A program made the translations under genes and the position numbers. The notes below the pieces were generated by a model. The model had not been told where the DNA came from. It saw nothing but the letters and a program-made list of their open reading frames with translations, and did not search any database. Positions 1 through 12,758 of a stretch of DNA of 64,000 nt are shown here, piece by piece. Source of the DNA: Amoebophrya sp. A120 (lineage: Eukaryota; Sar; Dinophyceae; Syndiniales; Amoebophryaceae); NCBI GenBank assembly GCA_905178155.1, contig CAJINV010000003.1, positions 1,607,557 to 1,671,556 of the forward strand, in the 5' to 3' direction. Position 1 is the stretch's first letter. Every line of letters starts with the position of its first letter.

Positions 1-3000
1 GAGACGGAAACGGACGTTCGCAGAGGCATCTCTGCCGGGACCGGCACACAGCATGTGGCTCCGGAAGGGAGGAGTGCATTCGCACACGATTTGTCGATTT
101 TTCTGAACGACTCGCAAAAGGCAGTAGATGACGCGGACGCGGAAACCCCCTTCAACGAGACGCAGCACGCTAAGCCGGCAGCAGGAGTTGTTGCGCGCGA
201 CCCCATCGAGAACAACAGAGACGCAGATCGAGATCGTGCTGCACATCGCCGCTCGCGCGACCGTAGAAACCGCGAAGCAACTACGTTGGAAATGAATGAC
301 ACTCGCGAGGGTGGTCCACGTCGGGTAGAGAAACGCTCCGATACAACCACCGCCGTCAAGGACGTGCACTTGCACAGCCACAAAGACCACGAATATTACA
401 ACCAGCAGCACAAGAACAAAACCAGTAATGGCTCCGCAAGCGCGATGAAACGAAACGGGACGATATCTCCTATAGAACTTGAACTTCTAGCAGCTTCACC
501 TTCGGATTCTGATCCGCTACCAAGCAAAACTACAGGCGACGACGAGGACCTGGAACTACGCGCGAGAGAGCAGGGAGGTGCGGAACTCTGGCGCTTGCTG
601 TTTGAAGTGCTTTACGCCGTGCTAGCGGCCATGTTTTGCATCCCCGTCCAGGCGGCCGCTGGTGGGGGGATTCCGGAGGTGAAGTGCATGCTGACCGGCG
701 TGCTGCTGCCCGACTACGTGTCGCGGTCGGTGCTGGTGTGCAAGTCGGTTGGACTCGTCCTCATTTTGGCCTGTGGGATCCCTTCGGGACAAGAGGGGCC
801 CTTCGTGCACATCTGCATCTGTCTGCTCTCCATCCTGTATCAGGGAAAGATGCAGGTTAACACGCAGACGGTGCTCGCGCTCGTTGCCGTGGGGGTGGGA
901 AACACCTTCAATGCCCCGATTGGCGGGGTGTTGACCGGATTGGAGCTCATGATGCCCAACGTCTACGACGTGACCACCTACTGGAAATGCTTCCTGGCTG
1001 CCATGCTTTATCCTAAGAAATCAGTTGATGTGTCGTCGCTTTCCAGGTTGGTATATTCATCGCGTCGGAACGGACACAAGATTGAAATACATGCTGGCAC
1101 TACTTGTTTCGCATCTACTTACTCCTCCTAAAAAGTCGTATTTTACTGTCGTGCCGCATTGGCAACTCATAGATTCAATCATTTGTTGAAGGCAGAGGTA
1201 CCATCCCTATCCTCCAGTCCGTTTCGTGAGGCAGTTCTGTGGGCCTGGACAGCGAAATAGAAATTTTCTTTGAAACTCGTTCGACTTACATTCGGTACCT
1301 GCTTTGCTTCGCGACGGACGAGAATCCGAAACCCTACTTGTCTTCCGATCTCAGCCTGTATGAGGGCACCTTCCAAGTCAGCAGCGTGGCTTCGGCGGGC
1401 ACCGACGGACCGGCTACTTCCGCATCCGTTTTTCCGGGCAGAGCGCAAGAAACCGCGAGCAGTGACCAAGAAGGTCACAGTACTTCTGCCACGGTAGCAA
1501 GTCGAAACCTGTTTGCCACGGTGGGCGGCTGGGTGTTTTACTTGGGGGTCGTGCAGATCGTTATTGGTGCGGTTTGCGGCTTCCTAAGCGGGGTCTTCAT
1601 TTTGCTACACCGAGCGCTGGTGCAGTATTTCATGAAGCCGTACATTCTCCAGGGAGGCGGTTCGCGCAAGCGGCGGGAGCGCAAGTCGGCGGGGAAAAGG
1701 ATCATAGAATATGTAAGCCGCACATACGACAGGCTGACAACAGGCGCCAGGCTATCCACCCCGAGCGACACGAAAAAATCGCAAATTATGGGCGGCGATG
1801 TTGCAGAGAAGAACGAACGCAACGAAGAACGAGAAGATGCTGCCGCTCCCACGAAACAAAAGCAGCACGATGCTGGGAACAACTACGTTTCCGCCGATAC
1901 TTTCAGTGTCAACGTGCCCGACGAAGTAGATGCGGATGCGAAGTCCAGAGCTCATGATGGCGAAGGAGCAGGCGCCACAAAAACATTCGCCGCCGCACGC
2001 CCGCCCTCTCTCCTGCGGCAACGCATCTCAGGGCATTTGGCTGAGTTGCAGCAGGACAAGCGCTCGACGACACGGACCACCGTCTCTGCTGATCGAGCAG
2101 GCTTCGGTGAGGACCGAGAGGCCCACACTCCCGGAGACGCGAGGGCCCGCACCATAGGCGTCGCGATTGGACAGGAGCACCAGGATCTCGAACACCAGCA
2201 CCACCTCGACTCCGATCCCGAGTACACGTCCGAAGCGGTGTCTACTTCCTCCTCGTCGGGAGACGACCGGCACCCGCAGCGGGATCGCTTTCGGCACTCC
2301 GGCAAAGTGGTTCTTGCGAGACTGTTGAAACGCAATTTGCAGAAGCACGCCGACGACCATGACGGTGCGAAGTTGGCCGATGTTCTCCGCGCGGCGCTCA
2401 CGCGCGAGCGCGTGCGGCGCAAGCCAAAGTTCCACTTTTTCGAGGAACCTCCGGCGAGCGGCGAGGAGGACGACGAGGAGGAATTATACCGCCTGCAGAA
2501 GGAAAAGAACCGCGAGGGAGCTGCAGAAGAAGATGTGGAAAGTACTCGCGAGGATGACCACGACCGGAAGAGACAGTACAAGCCCCCCGCACTCGTTCTG
2601 CCCACCAGAGTCCTGTCGCGGGAAAGGCTGCTGGCTGCCTCACCATCCCCGAGGGCTGCGAGAGCCGCAGCGCGGAGCCCGAGAGCAGGTGGTGCCGATG
2701 GTGTGACGCCGACTGCGTCCACCAACATTTTTAACTTGGTTGCATCGCCGACCGAAAAGAGTAAGCGAATGATATTCGAGCTGCACCAGCGAGCCGCTAA
2801 AGGAGCGACAAGCGGCAAGGATCTGCAAGGTGCTCCAGCGTTTGCGTTTCCTGATCTCGACGAGTACGTGTTGCCAGCCTTGATTTCGCCAAGCTCTAAA
2901 GATCGACTAATTTTTGAGCATAGACGTGCCGCAAAGAAGGACTCGGGTAACAACACCAGCTCGGGCGCTGCAACGTTCTCCTTTCCTGGTGCCTCGACAG

Positions 3001-6000
3001 CCGATCTTGAGGAGGTGAATAGTGCCGAACAAGAACCGATGCCTACAACGCCACGGCAGATCTTTGCACATCACCAGCAATTATCATCGTCCGCAAAAGC
3101 GAAGTCCCGGTCTTCGAAGGCTAAAGCATACTTTGCGTACCCCGGAGCATCGACAGCGCAGTTGGGCGAGGGAGCGCTCATGCGGCGACGGTTTGCCTCT
3201 GGTGCGTCTTCCGCGGATCTCGACGCGAGTGCGATGCTGGAGGTACTCACTTTGTCGCACGTCACCGCAGACGACGAGCCAGGTTCCCTTGGAAAAGCAC
3301 AGGATGACAGTACCGACGAGGCAGACCATATCACGACAACGCAGCCACTCGTTGAAGCTGATTTGGCGCAGCGATTTCTGCACAAGACACGCGTCCCCTC
3401 ACCGACGAAGAGTTCGAAATCCAGTGCCTGTCCGACGCCGATTCGCAAGAGCAAGAGGGGCAAGCCGTCGGAGCTGCTGCGGAGCTTGCCTGATGACGAC
3501 AAATTGCACGAAAGAAGAACAAGAAGTACCAGTGTCGATGCTAGCATGCGAAAAAGCAAAAAGAGCCAGCACAAGGAACTGTTCGCGATGGAATCGTTTA
3601 ATCTCCGTGGTGACAGGGCCGAGATAGAAGCTGCAGATATTTCGGCGCTACCGGGAAGTCGGTCGAATTCACCTGCCTGGAAGCGGCTGTTAAAGCATCA
3701 TACTCATTCAAGTATACTAAGCTGATGAAAAATATAGATATACATCACGTGTTATCCGAATCCGATTCTGATTGTGATTTCGACCAAGTCGAACGTACAA
3801 CTCCCACTGTCCAGCTTGTGTGTCGTGCGTTACTTGTCGAATGCGTGCAAAAGTGAGTGATCGCAAAGATGCTGATGTACATAGTTGTAGTTCAACTTTT
3901 TCAACAGGATTTCAGTAAAAGCATCTGCCTAGATGTGGATCATATTCACAATAAAATCACATCTTCGCAGGTCAGCGGAAGCGACAATCGTACATTTTTT
4001 CCGATGCTCTGGCTCGGGCTGCTTACGATCCGCACGCGCAAGCCGAGGTTGAGCGGATTCAAAAGCGAAACGAAAGAACGCGGAGTAACTCCCGCGAGCG
4101 GGAGCCCGCAAAGAGTCCCGATAATTACAACCTTTCCAGCAGGAGTCCACCTCCCGAGCAGGACAACCAGAACCAGACCACTAAGGCCGCTGCGAGAACA
4201 AATAAACAGGAACAGCGTCCGCAGTACCGCAACGAGGAGCGCGAGCGTCGCTACGCTGCGTTGCAGGCGGGCACGTCCCCGCACCGCGCTGAGGTTCGGA
4301 AAGGAAGCTGGAACAGGCCATGGGGCACGCCGGTGCGCGAAACGCGGTCGCAACAGCTGCGCCGAGAATCCGTACGGAAGCAGCAGGAACAGCGAAAGTT
4401 GTCGAGCAATCTCTTCGATGGTACGGGCATCGCTCAGGGGCCTCTCGCTAGTACAACCGAGGCTGTCCTACCTGGCAGCCCAGAGAACAAAACCTCTCGC
4501 CGGAGCCAAGTGCAAGAGATTGCGCGGTCCAGTAAAACGCAAAGTGACAAACATGCAGTACCTACCAGTGGCAAGCTACACTCCGACCTCGCAGATCCGC
4601 TACTGACCCGCGCCTCTGCTGCAGAAAACGTTCCCGCGCGCGGAACTGCATTGTCATCTAACACATACGAGCAGGTAGGCATGGGACAGAAAAATCCGGG
4701 GGAGTACGAGGAGGGTTTATCCACGTCATCGGGCGCCGTCGAAGATGAAAGTGAGGCCGACGCGGATAAGAGAGCTGCCAGCACGTCGACGTTTACTGTT
4801 TCCCAGCGCCGCCAGTCCATCAGGCTAGACAAGAACGACCGAGGGACCGAAAATAAGAGATTGGGAACAAAAAACAAGACATCCGTGACCACTTTACTGA
4901 AGGGTCGTCGAAAAGTGGCACCGGATCATGCGCTGCCGGAAAAGCGCCCGAGTACCACCGTTACTGATATTCACATTTACCCGACGGAAACCTCCGCAGG
5001 CGAGCCACAGAACAATCGCGCACACGACCGAGGGCAGTTGACGTCAATCCTCGCGGGCTCCGACGATCATGTGGTCACCTCCAGTGCGGCCGCTGCCGGG
5101 GGCGGCAACAAGAAGGCCAAAGTGAAAAAGCCGAAAGTCCGTCCGCCCTTGGCCACGTTGATGTTGCGGCAGTGGAGACGTTTGCTTTTCATCGCCTTCA
5201 TCGCGGTCGGCTTTTTCTACCTGAACCGCGTCAGCTCTCTCTTGGAGTTGTCGGAGCCGGCGTTTCTCAATTCGTTTTTCTCGGTGGCCACGTACCAGTA
5301 CTTCAGCATTCCGGACCTGGCCGTGGTTTTGGTCCTCAAATTTTTCCAAACCATTGTTGCGATGGCGCTGCCCGTACCCTTGGGATGTGTGGCGCCGTTC
5401 TTGGTCATCGGCGCACTGGCGGGTCGCATCATTGGGCAGCTCTTTCTGCAAAATGCGCAATCTCTGCTGCTGGACAGTGGCTTGAGCATCTCCGATCATA
5501 CACCGGAGGTTCTCAGTACCGCGTTCCCCGGACAACACGGACAGGCCGGGATGAACGGCGATGTCGTGTTGGAGGCCGCAAGGCAAGCACGCTGGGCTTT
5601 GGTCGGTGCAGTTGCGTTCACGGCCGGCGGTTTGCGCGCTTTCTCCATTGTACTGATTTTATGATTTGGTGCATCTTTATTTTGAGTTTGAAAATGTTTT
5701 CAATACGACAACGACCGCGTCGTGCCATGTTTTAGACATGCACGTACTTGTTTTATCGAAAGAATTGGGAAAATTGACAAGCACCAGCGGAACTCAAACA
5801 AGGTTGACTGTTGACATTCATCGAAGCACTTCAAAAATATTTTCGAAACAAAACTGCAGATTGCCATCGTGATTGAGTTAATTTTCCTTCCGGGCCTGTC
5901 GACGGAACTCATCCTGGCAAGTTTTGTGAGCATTTTTGTGAGCGTGCAAATTACGGACTTTGGCATCCTCGACAGCATCGTGTTGATGAAGGGCCTTCCA

Positions 6001-7653
6001 GCCATGCCGACCCACCCCCCCGGCAACTTTTCGCAGCGAACGGTGCTGAATTGCGCGGTGAGAAGGTTCGTGCAGGTCCCCAGGTTCTGCAGTTACGCAA
6101 CTCTGTGGCATCAATTGCGAAAGGCTGCATACATCCACCACAAAATAACGCATGATCCGAGGACGAATGACTCGTCTGCAGAAAAAGAAAATCCGTCTGG
6201 TCCCGCGACACAGGTAGAGCGAGGCCAAGCCACACATCAAGTCGGAATAGACGCGCCCGGGGCTGCTCCTGCACCTCCGCATCAAACTCCAGCTTTCAAT
6301 TTCGCATCCTCATTTTTCAATAAAACGAAAAGAACTAAAACGTTCGAAAGCGGCGTGTTCAATGCCAGCTTTATGTCGAACAATGAAATGCAAATGTACG
6401 AGAAAAGTGACGAAGAGCGAGAGGGCAGCAGCACTTTTGACTATCCGGCGGACCCGCCGCCGGAGGGGTTTGGTCAGGAAGTCGTACCCATCGTCTCGGA
6501 CGGAGCGCTTGTGGGAGTCATCGGTGCTGTGGATATGCGCCTGCAGTTGCAGGAGCTGGGGCTCCCGCTGTGGAGATCGGAGTTTCCGAACGAGGCCGAG
6601 TATCAGACGCTGCTGAACTTCAACCACGAACGCGAAATGGAGCGCACCGTCATACAGCTGAGCGCGGAGGAGCATCTCCGGAGGACCACCAAGCGCGCAA
6701 TGTCGTCCACAACTCAGAAAACATTTGGTATTGGTGCAGCCGACAATTCGGGTAAAAATTCTAAATCTCTTTCACTTTCACCTTCTCCCCCTGATGAAGA
6801 TGATCCATCTGGCCCACCTCCTGCCGGAAGTACAACCGGCACGACACAACTGAAGACACAGTCATCGTCATCCTCCTCGAATGCTGCTTCTACCCAGCAC
6901 GACCTCACTGCTTCTCCGCATGTTGGAAAAAAACGGCCAAAGGCCGAGGGGGAAGCGCTAGACTTGGCTGTCGAATCCGTCATGAACCGGCCTCCCAGTT
7001 TCCGCATCAGCGAAAGAAGGTCCAACCAGGTCACCGAGGCTTTCCTTCACAGCAGAAACTTTCTTTTCAGTGCGAAACATCAAAACACGACTCAATCGCT
7101 GCTTGCGTCCCTGCGCGACGAGGAAATAACCGGAGTACTACCCGGTGGCGACACAATGATCTCCAGCAGTCTTCGGGGTGCGAGCAACCTGCAAATAATC
7201 AAGGAAATCGATCAGGAAACCATTGGTGGTGAGCCTGATACAATGGAGGTTACAGAGGGAGCAGACGACGACGAAGACATTATTCGAGCTGCACTTTCCA
7301 GCACCCATGAGCACCAACGACTTGCGCTTTTTCGCGAAGCAATCAGCGCCCCGATCGACCTTTTGAAGAGTTTGCATCACGTGCACACGCCCCTGCTGAT
7401 TGGGCACGAGATGCTGGCAACCGACGCGTTCACCCTGTTGAACTTCTTGCAGATGAAATACGTTTTTGTGCTGAAGCCGCACGGCGAGGACGCTGAAGCA
7501 GATGCAGAGGGAGACAACGAGCGAGAGAAGAAAACGATGCCAACCCCCAAAAAGCACGTCCTCGCAAAGCCGGACAAAGCAGTCGAATCGGAGCTACTCG
7601 GATATTGCACCATTGAAACACTGCTCAAGAAGGGTCATATTGCTCCTACATAG
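1..7653 (+). CDS. CLC-family chloride channel/transporter with CBS domains, 5' partial
   Basis: This is a CLC-type chloride transport protein with very long disordered insertions. The frame is open at base 1, so the true start lies outside the window. Four exons join in frame: 1-1046, 1235-3711, 3971-5649 and 5860-7653 (2,331 visible codons, TAG stop). The introns are GT-AG, with donors GTTGGT, GTATAC and GTACTG. CLC signatures are GGGIPE (near base 665), GQEGPFVH (near 790, gating-glutamate loop), the helix APIGGVLTGLELM (near 920), and GCVAPFLVIGALAGRIIGQ (near 5385, the GxFxP loop with V for F). Exon 4 carries a CBS-like segment (GFGQEVVPIVSDGALVGVIG, near 6460) and a second short one at the C-terminus. 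About 600 residues of polar sequence (roughly bases 1660-3711) and a further polar stretch in exon 3 interrupt the membrane domain. The family call is firm; transport mode is inferred. Confidence 0.9.
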
Positions 7654-9101
7654 AAATGATAAAGTACGGAGACGCTCGACTACACCGAGGTAAACTGCAT
7701 GCAAAAGCTGATAAAAAATTGTGCATGCTGTAGATCAAATTCAAATACGGATACCAATTATTGACGAGTTTTACATGAAAAACATGTCGTCCTGCTGCAC
7801 ATTCGGGGCGACTAGCAATCCAAGTCGAGCCTGAATGTTGTTGTCACGTTTGCCTGTGCCTTTTCTAGCGGTAGTTGTGTGTTGATCTTATCCAAGATTG
7901 AAGCAGTATACCGACCAGTAAGCAGTATTTCGAAGAAGAAGAACAAGAAGAAACTCTCTGGGTTGTTGTGCCCGCGAGTCATTTTTGGTTGATCGGGGCG
8001 CGTCGCTCACCGTCGTCGCTCAACGTGTTTGCGAGACGTGAAGAACGAGTCGTGCCCGGAAAGTATCGGTTTCTGAGAAGTTCCGCCAGAAGATTTCTCC
8101 TCGAAGATCGGTGTTCCACAATATCTATGCATTTATCTTTGCGTTTTCCTTTTCAAATCTCCTGGCATTGATTGCAACCTCAACCTTCAAGCGTGGAAAG
8201 CGCCATATCCTGTGACTGCTGTGGTACATACACAGCAACAGGTCCTGATCCTCTCAGACGTCTTCCGCATTCCTCTTCCAGTACAAAAAACGCGGCCACT
8301 TCGTATCTCACTGGTACTAGCGTTCTTCATATATAAGAAATTGATTTCTTGAGGCCGCTCCTCCTGTGTGTCGAAAACTAAACAACAAGTCAGTTTCAGT
8401 TTTTGTCTTTGTTTCACAGGAAGGAGGTCGGCCAAAATATCGGTGTTAGTGCAGATGCAGAAGCTACTCGTGCTCACTTGAGCAACGGCCTCTACTTGAT
8501 GCACGTACATTAAGAAGTTTTCATTCGAAATCGTCTAAGTACCGTTACCGGTTTTAGAGCGCTCAAACCAAGAGGCCGTCGAGCTACAAAACGTGATTAG
8601 TATTTATTAGATAGATCGTTGTGCCCCGCTCCCGCTCGTAGTTTTTTCTGCTTCGTATCGACATCGATGAAATCGTCGTAAACGTACTAAAACTCGTCAT
8701 TTTCTTAATGCCCTCTTCCCTGTAGCTACGGGACAGTCGAGAATATTAAACATCGTGCCTTCTAAAACTTAAATTCAAAGGCAACAACCAGTAGAAATAA
8801 ACCATGTCCGTCGTAGTTTAAGGACAAAAATCTCGTGTCTGTGTCGTCCATTGCACAGACAAGCAGTACGAGGACAGCAGGAATTCCGAAAATCTTTCGT
8901 TGCCGCGGGCGCCGGTCGTCTTCATTTCTTTGCACAGCTACGTGGAAACGAGCCTTCGACTTCCATACGGCGATCCTTTTTTGTCGTGTTTCCTCCGTGC
9001 GTTGCCGAGCACGACGATCATGCTAAGCGTCAGCCTTGTCTAAGTGGCCGCGAAAGACCAGGCCGGGAGCTTCAACCTCCGATCCTCGGTCGCTTTGTTC
9101 G
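7654..9101. other. Intergenic, nothing recognised
   Basis: No open frame here looks like protein, and I see no RNA gene or repeat. It separates the CLC stop from the Kelch-BTB start and probably holds the promoter of the latter, but I recognise no motif. Confidence 0.5.
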
Positions 9102-12100
9102 ATGTCGACCACGACGGACCTGCAGTTCGTCGGGGGTCCCCCGGAATCACCCCGGGTGGTGGACAACTCGCTGCTGAAGCAGTGGCAGTTCGTGAAGTTC
9201 CAGGGCACGCCCCCGCGGCAGCGCTCACTGCACGTGGGTATCGTGCTGAACGACTGTTTGTGGATTTTTGGCGGCTACGATGGCAGCAACCGCGTGAATG
9301 ACCTGCACAAGTTTGACTTTAAGCGGCAAAAATGGAGCACCATCCAGACCGGCAGCAGTCCCTCGGTGCGCGATCGCCACGTCGTCGTAGCTATCAAATG
9401 TAAAAATGTCTGGGTCTGGAAACTTGTGATGCTGAGTGGCGTAGCATGAGGAGGCCACAAGTGCGCGACAAACTGCGTCTCCGCATGACAGAGAAAAACG
9501 TCTCTTGGGCAATGTGCATGACAGATTTAAGAGTCATGCCAGACAAGCATGTGCATGACAAACATGCATTCTTCCAGACCCAGACACTTTTACATTTGAT
9601 AGTAGCCTACAAAGACTCTCTGTACATCTTCGGAGGCTACGACGGCAACAACCGGGTCAATGACTTCTGGGAGTATGATTTTTCTACGAAAGAACCTGTC
9701 ATCTGTGTCTGTAGATAAAAGTTTTTCGTTGACTTAGACCCATCCGCACCCTCCTCTTCGTGATACATATACCTGGAACAAGGGTCCTACTCGGCCTAGC
9801 TGATGATCAAGTAGATCATCTGTGTTTATTGTCCCACACGACCATCTTCAGGTTTGACACCGTGCAAAGCGAGTGGAGACAAGTGTTGGGGGAAGGCGCG
9901 CCACCCAGTGCTAGACATAGTCACGCTGGAGTGGAACACCACGGATCGACCTACATCTTCGCCGGATATGACGGCAACTACAAGAACGACTTTCACGAGT
10001 TCAATTTCGCAAATAGAAGGTGGTCTCCAGTCAACGTCCGCGGCCATCCACCAAAAGCAAGGTGCTTACTTCAGTATCTTAACAGTAAACGGAAACGCCA
10101 CGGTGTATTCAAGTTCTGCACTCAACGCTCATAGCGCAGAAGTTGAGCCGTCCTTTCTTACCACACGACTTGCCGCTCTGATTTGTTGGCAAGGCAGTTG
10201 TTGTCGCGACTGAGTGAGGCGATGCCTGCTCTCGATGGTGGAAAAGATGAAGACTTGTTTTAGTGGTTTCGCAAATCATTTATACAACTGAAGGTACCGC
10301 ACGTCCGCCGCGACTTACAAGAATAAGATGGTGGTAATCGGGGGCCACGATGGCCAGAAGCACCTGAATGACTTCTACCAGTTCGATTTTGAAACCGAAG
10401 TGTGGGCGCTCGTGGAAGTGAGCAACGGGTTCGCACCAAGCCCCCGGGATAGTCACTCCGCTTCGGTTTACGGGGACTGCCTCTACCTTTTTGGCGGTAG
10501 TACGGGGGCAGCAAGGAACGATCTGTATGAGTTCAGATTCGAGACAAACAGTATCACATGAAAAAAAAAAATCCACCGGCGCCTCGGATGAATGTGGCTT
10601 GGCTTGAGCATTATTTCTTGCTAGCATGTAATCTATGACTATGGAAAAAGCCTGCAATAAAAAAAGTGCGCTGTGGTTGTGCTTCCTTTTTGAGGCTCCA
10701 CGTTGAAGTTTGCGTTGACATGTTTAGCTGAAGTCACAACCAACCAAGCCGGATGCCGGACCAGCAACCTTTTTTGCAAATGATAAACGCGTGGCGAGAA
10801 ATAAAACCACTCACCGCCGACTCGCCACAGCAAAGCGACGGACGCGAAGGTATTAGTTATTCGTATACCTAAAAAAAACTTCGTTTGTACTTTTTTTAGC
10901 TGTCTTTCATTTCGCTTTTCTCGTTTCGACCAACACCAAGCCTTAGCTTGTCGCGGGCTCGTGGACCTGTCACAGTCCGATTTGTTTTGTTTATGCAGAG
11001 AAAGAACAAGCGCAGCTAGCGCACTGGTATTGGTGCTAGTAAGGAGCGCATCCCCCCCATCACCAAATTGATCATGAATATATATGAAAAATCCAGGCTC
11101 ATCAAGCAGCAAGTCCCAGAGTTGTACGCCCTGTCCCCGGTTTATGGCGTTCTCAAATGTTACATTCTCAACTGTTACATGATTTGTCATGCAAAATTGC
11201 CTTCAGAATCGACACCAGCAAGCTGCTTCGCATGACAAATTCTCAGAGGGCAAAACAGGCTGATAATCGGCGCCAAATCTGTCATGCAAGACGCGCAAGA
11301 TCCCCCCTATCACTTCTGGCATTCTTGCATCACAAACTCATGTAACAGTTGAGAATGTAACGTTTGAGAACGCCATACGGTTTTGCCACACCGGGGTCGT
11401 GTACAATAGCACCCTCTACATCTTCGGGGGCTATGACGGACAAAATCGGCTGAATGACTTCAAGGCGTTTCGGCTCGTGGATGAAGTCAACGTGGATATA
11501 CCGCCCTCAAGCATCGTCGCCGACATGCGCAACGCGTTGAATGACCCTAAATTCTCGGACGTCACGTTCCAGCTCGATGGTAAGTTCTTACAACTGGGAC
11601 TCGGACTCTATTTGAGTCTATTTGAGCAACGAAAGTAGAACCGTTGCGCGATGGCGACGCACGTCGTCGAATCGCAGATGGAAAATAAATCAATATACCA
11701 AAATAAAACAGATGGCCGGGAGATCCACGCACACAAGCTTTTGTGCATCAGGTGCATGTATTTCAAGGCCATGTTCGAAGGGCAACTACGGGAGGCGAAT
11801 CAGCGGGTAATACCCATCAAAAATATTGCGTACGAGGTATAACCTGCTCAGGTGTTACAATCTCAAACGTTACAATAGAATCTGGAATTTGTGTTGCAAG
11901 AAGTGCATGATCTACCCTACTCCCACAGGATTACGCATGACAAGTTTTGGAGTCCCAATCCGCACTACAATCTGGCGAAATTTGTATTGCAGAAAGTGGA
12001 ATGCTGTCCAAGTCTGTCGTGTTGATCATGCAAGACAAATCTCAGATTCTATTGTAACGTTTGAGATTGTAACGCTTGAGCAGGTCATACGAGGTGTTTC

Positions 12101-12758
12101 ACTCCCTACTCGAGTACCTCTACACGGACGACATCGAAATCTCCTTGAGCATGGCCATGGACCTCTTTGTGGCGGCAGACCAGTTTTTATCCAAGTCCAC
12201 ATCACAACTCTTCTCCCGAGCCCGACCTCATTAATTTGAAGGACGTGACAAGATGACCTGCGACCAACGAGGGAGCAGATGACGAAATGTAATTTCTGCG
12301 TGATGACAAGTCTGTGTACTATGCCTATGCGTTTGGTTATGGACGCTATTGGAGGTCTTTGCGGTCACCAGAAACTTGTCATGCAAGGTGCTGCTAAGAC
12401 TAAAAAAAAGGCAACAGTATCTGTAAATTTACAGTTCTTGTTGCGTTAAGTAAAAATACATAGTGCAGGATCGCAAATGAGGGAGAGCGCTGGGAGGAGT
12501 AGAGGTTGTGGACCACCGTGATACCTTGGCGTGGAACGTCTCAAGAAACTGTGCGAGAAGAAGATTCTGGTCTCCATCAACACGGAAAATGCCGCTACCA
12601 TCCTGCAGGCGGCGAACTTGCACCATGCTCTCGGCCTCCGCCAGTCCTGCATGGATTTTATCCTCACGCATTTCGATACCGTCTCCAAGACGTCAGCGTT
12701 CGAAGGAATGGGCCGCAACAACGTCGAGCTCGTCTTTGAGATACTCAAAAGACGCTGA
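9102..12758 (+). CDS. Kelch-repeat, BTB and BACK domain protein (LZTR1-like layout)
   Basis: An N-terminal kelch propeller is followed by BTB and BACK domains, the order seen in LZTR1-type proteins, which act as Cullin-3 substrate adaptors; that role is inferred. The start ATG is 9102; upstream frame extension has no ATG. Exons: 9102-9391, 9607-9672, 9852-10061, 10294-10550, 11097-11142, 11383-11579, 11712-11836, 12094 to about 12186, and about 12522-12758. Together they give about 506 residues. Six kelch blades show the pattern FGGYDGxNRVND or a variant. The BTB domain begins DVTFQLDDGREIHAHKLL and continues to VFHSLLEYLYTDD; the BACK part includes LKKLCEKKILVSINTENAA. Four junctions are introner-like elements. 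The junction between the last two exons is not resolved to the base. Exons 1-7 sum to a whole number of codons (397), which supports the model. Confidence 0.88.
9392..9601. mobile_element. Introner-like element, family A copy 1
   Basis: A 210-bp element with 30-bp terminal inverted repeats (9392-9421 and 9572-9601, one mismatch), starting TATCAAATGTAAAAATGTCT. It is flanked by the 5-bp direct repeat GTAGC (9387-9391 and 9602-9606). Removing the element plus one repeat restores the kelch frame as VVVAYKDSLYIFGGYDG. The equivalent cut points give GT..TA, TA..AG, AG..GT, GC..TA, CT..AG or TA..GC, so no GT-AG solution exists. The interior carries several GCATGACA motifs. Confidence 0.9.
11143..11377. 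mobile_element. Introner-like element, family E
   Basis: A 235-bp element with about 40-bp inverted termini (11143-11182 and 11338-11377) beginning TATGGCGTTCTCAAA. It lies between direct repeats CGGTT at 11138-11142 and 11378-11382. Removal joins CPR to FCHTGVVYNSTLYIFGGYDG in frame. No equivalent cut gives GT-AG (the closest is GT..CG). It contains TGTCATGC and GCATGACA internally. Confidence 0.88.
11838..12089. mobile_element. Introner-like element, family F, usable as GT-AG intron
   Basis: A 252-bp element with inverted termini of about 47 bp and a few mismatches, starting TATAACCTGCTCAGG on the left and ending CAGGTCATA on the right. The direct repeat CGAGG occurs at 11833-11837 and 12090-12094. 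Cutting between AG and G of the repeat gives a canonical intron 11837-12093 (GTATAA...CGAG) and joins AYE to VFHSLLEYLYTDD. Its terminal repeats resemble family E in the alternating GTTACA and CTCAA blocks. Confidence 0.88.
12187..12521. mobile_element. Probable decayed introner-like element
   Basis: This interval separates BTB (ADQF) from the BACK region (YLGVERLKKLCEKK). It begins with TATCC just inside the left edge and ends ...GTGATA. The two ends are loosely inverted (shared CCACA and CTCCTCC-like blocks), and it contains GCATGACA-type motifs (CTTGTCATGC near 12376). No clean 5-bp direct repeat is visible, so the boundaries are approximate. Confidence 0.5.

Noticed and set aside
952-2956. 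Minus-strand frames of up to 334 codons over the CLC exons
   Set aside because: They are shadows of the polar insert on the plus strand, where the frame joins conserved CLC segments.
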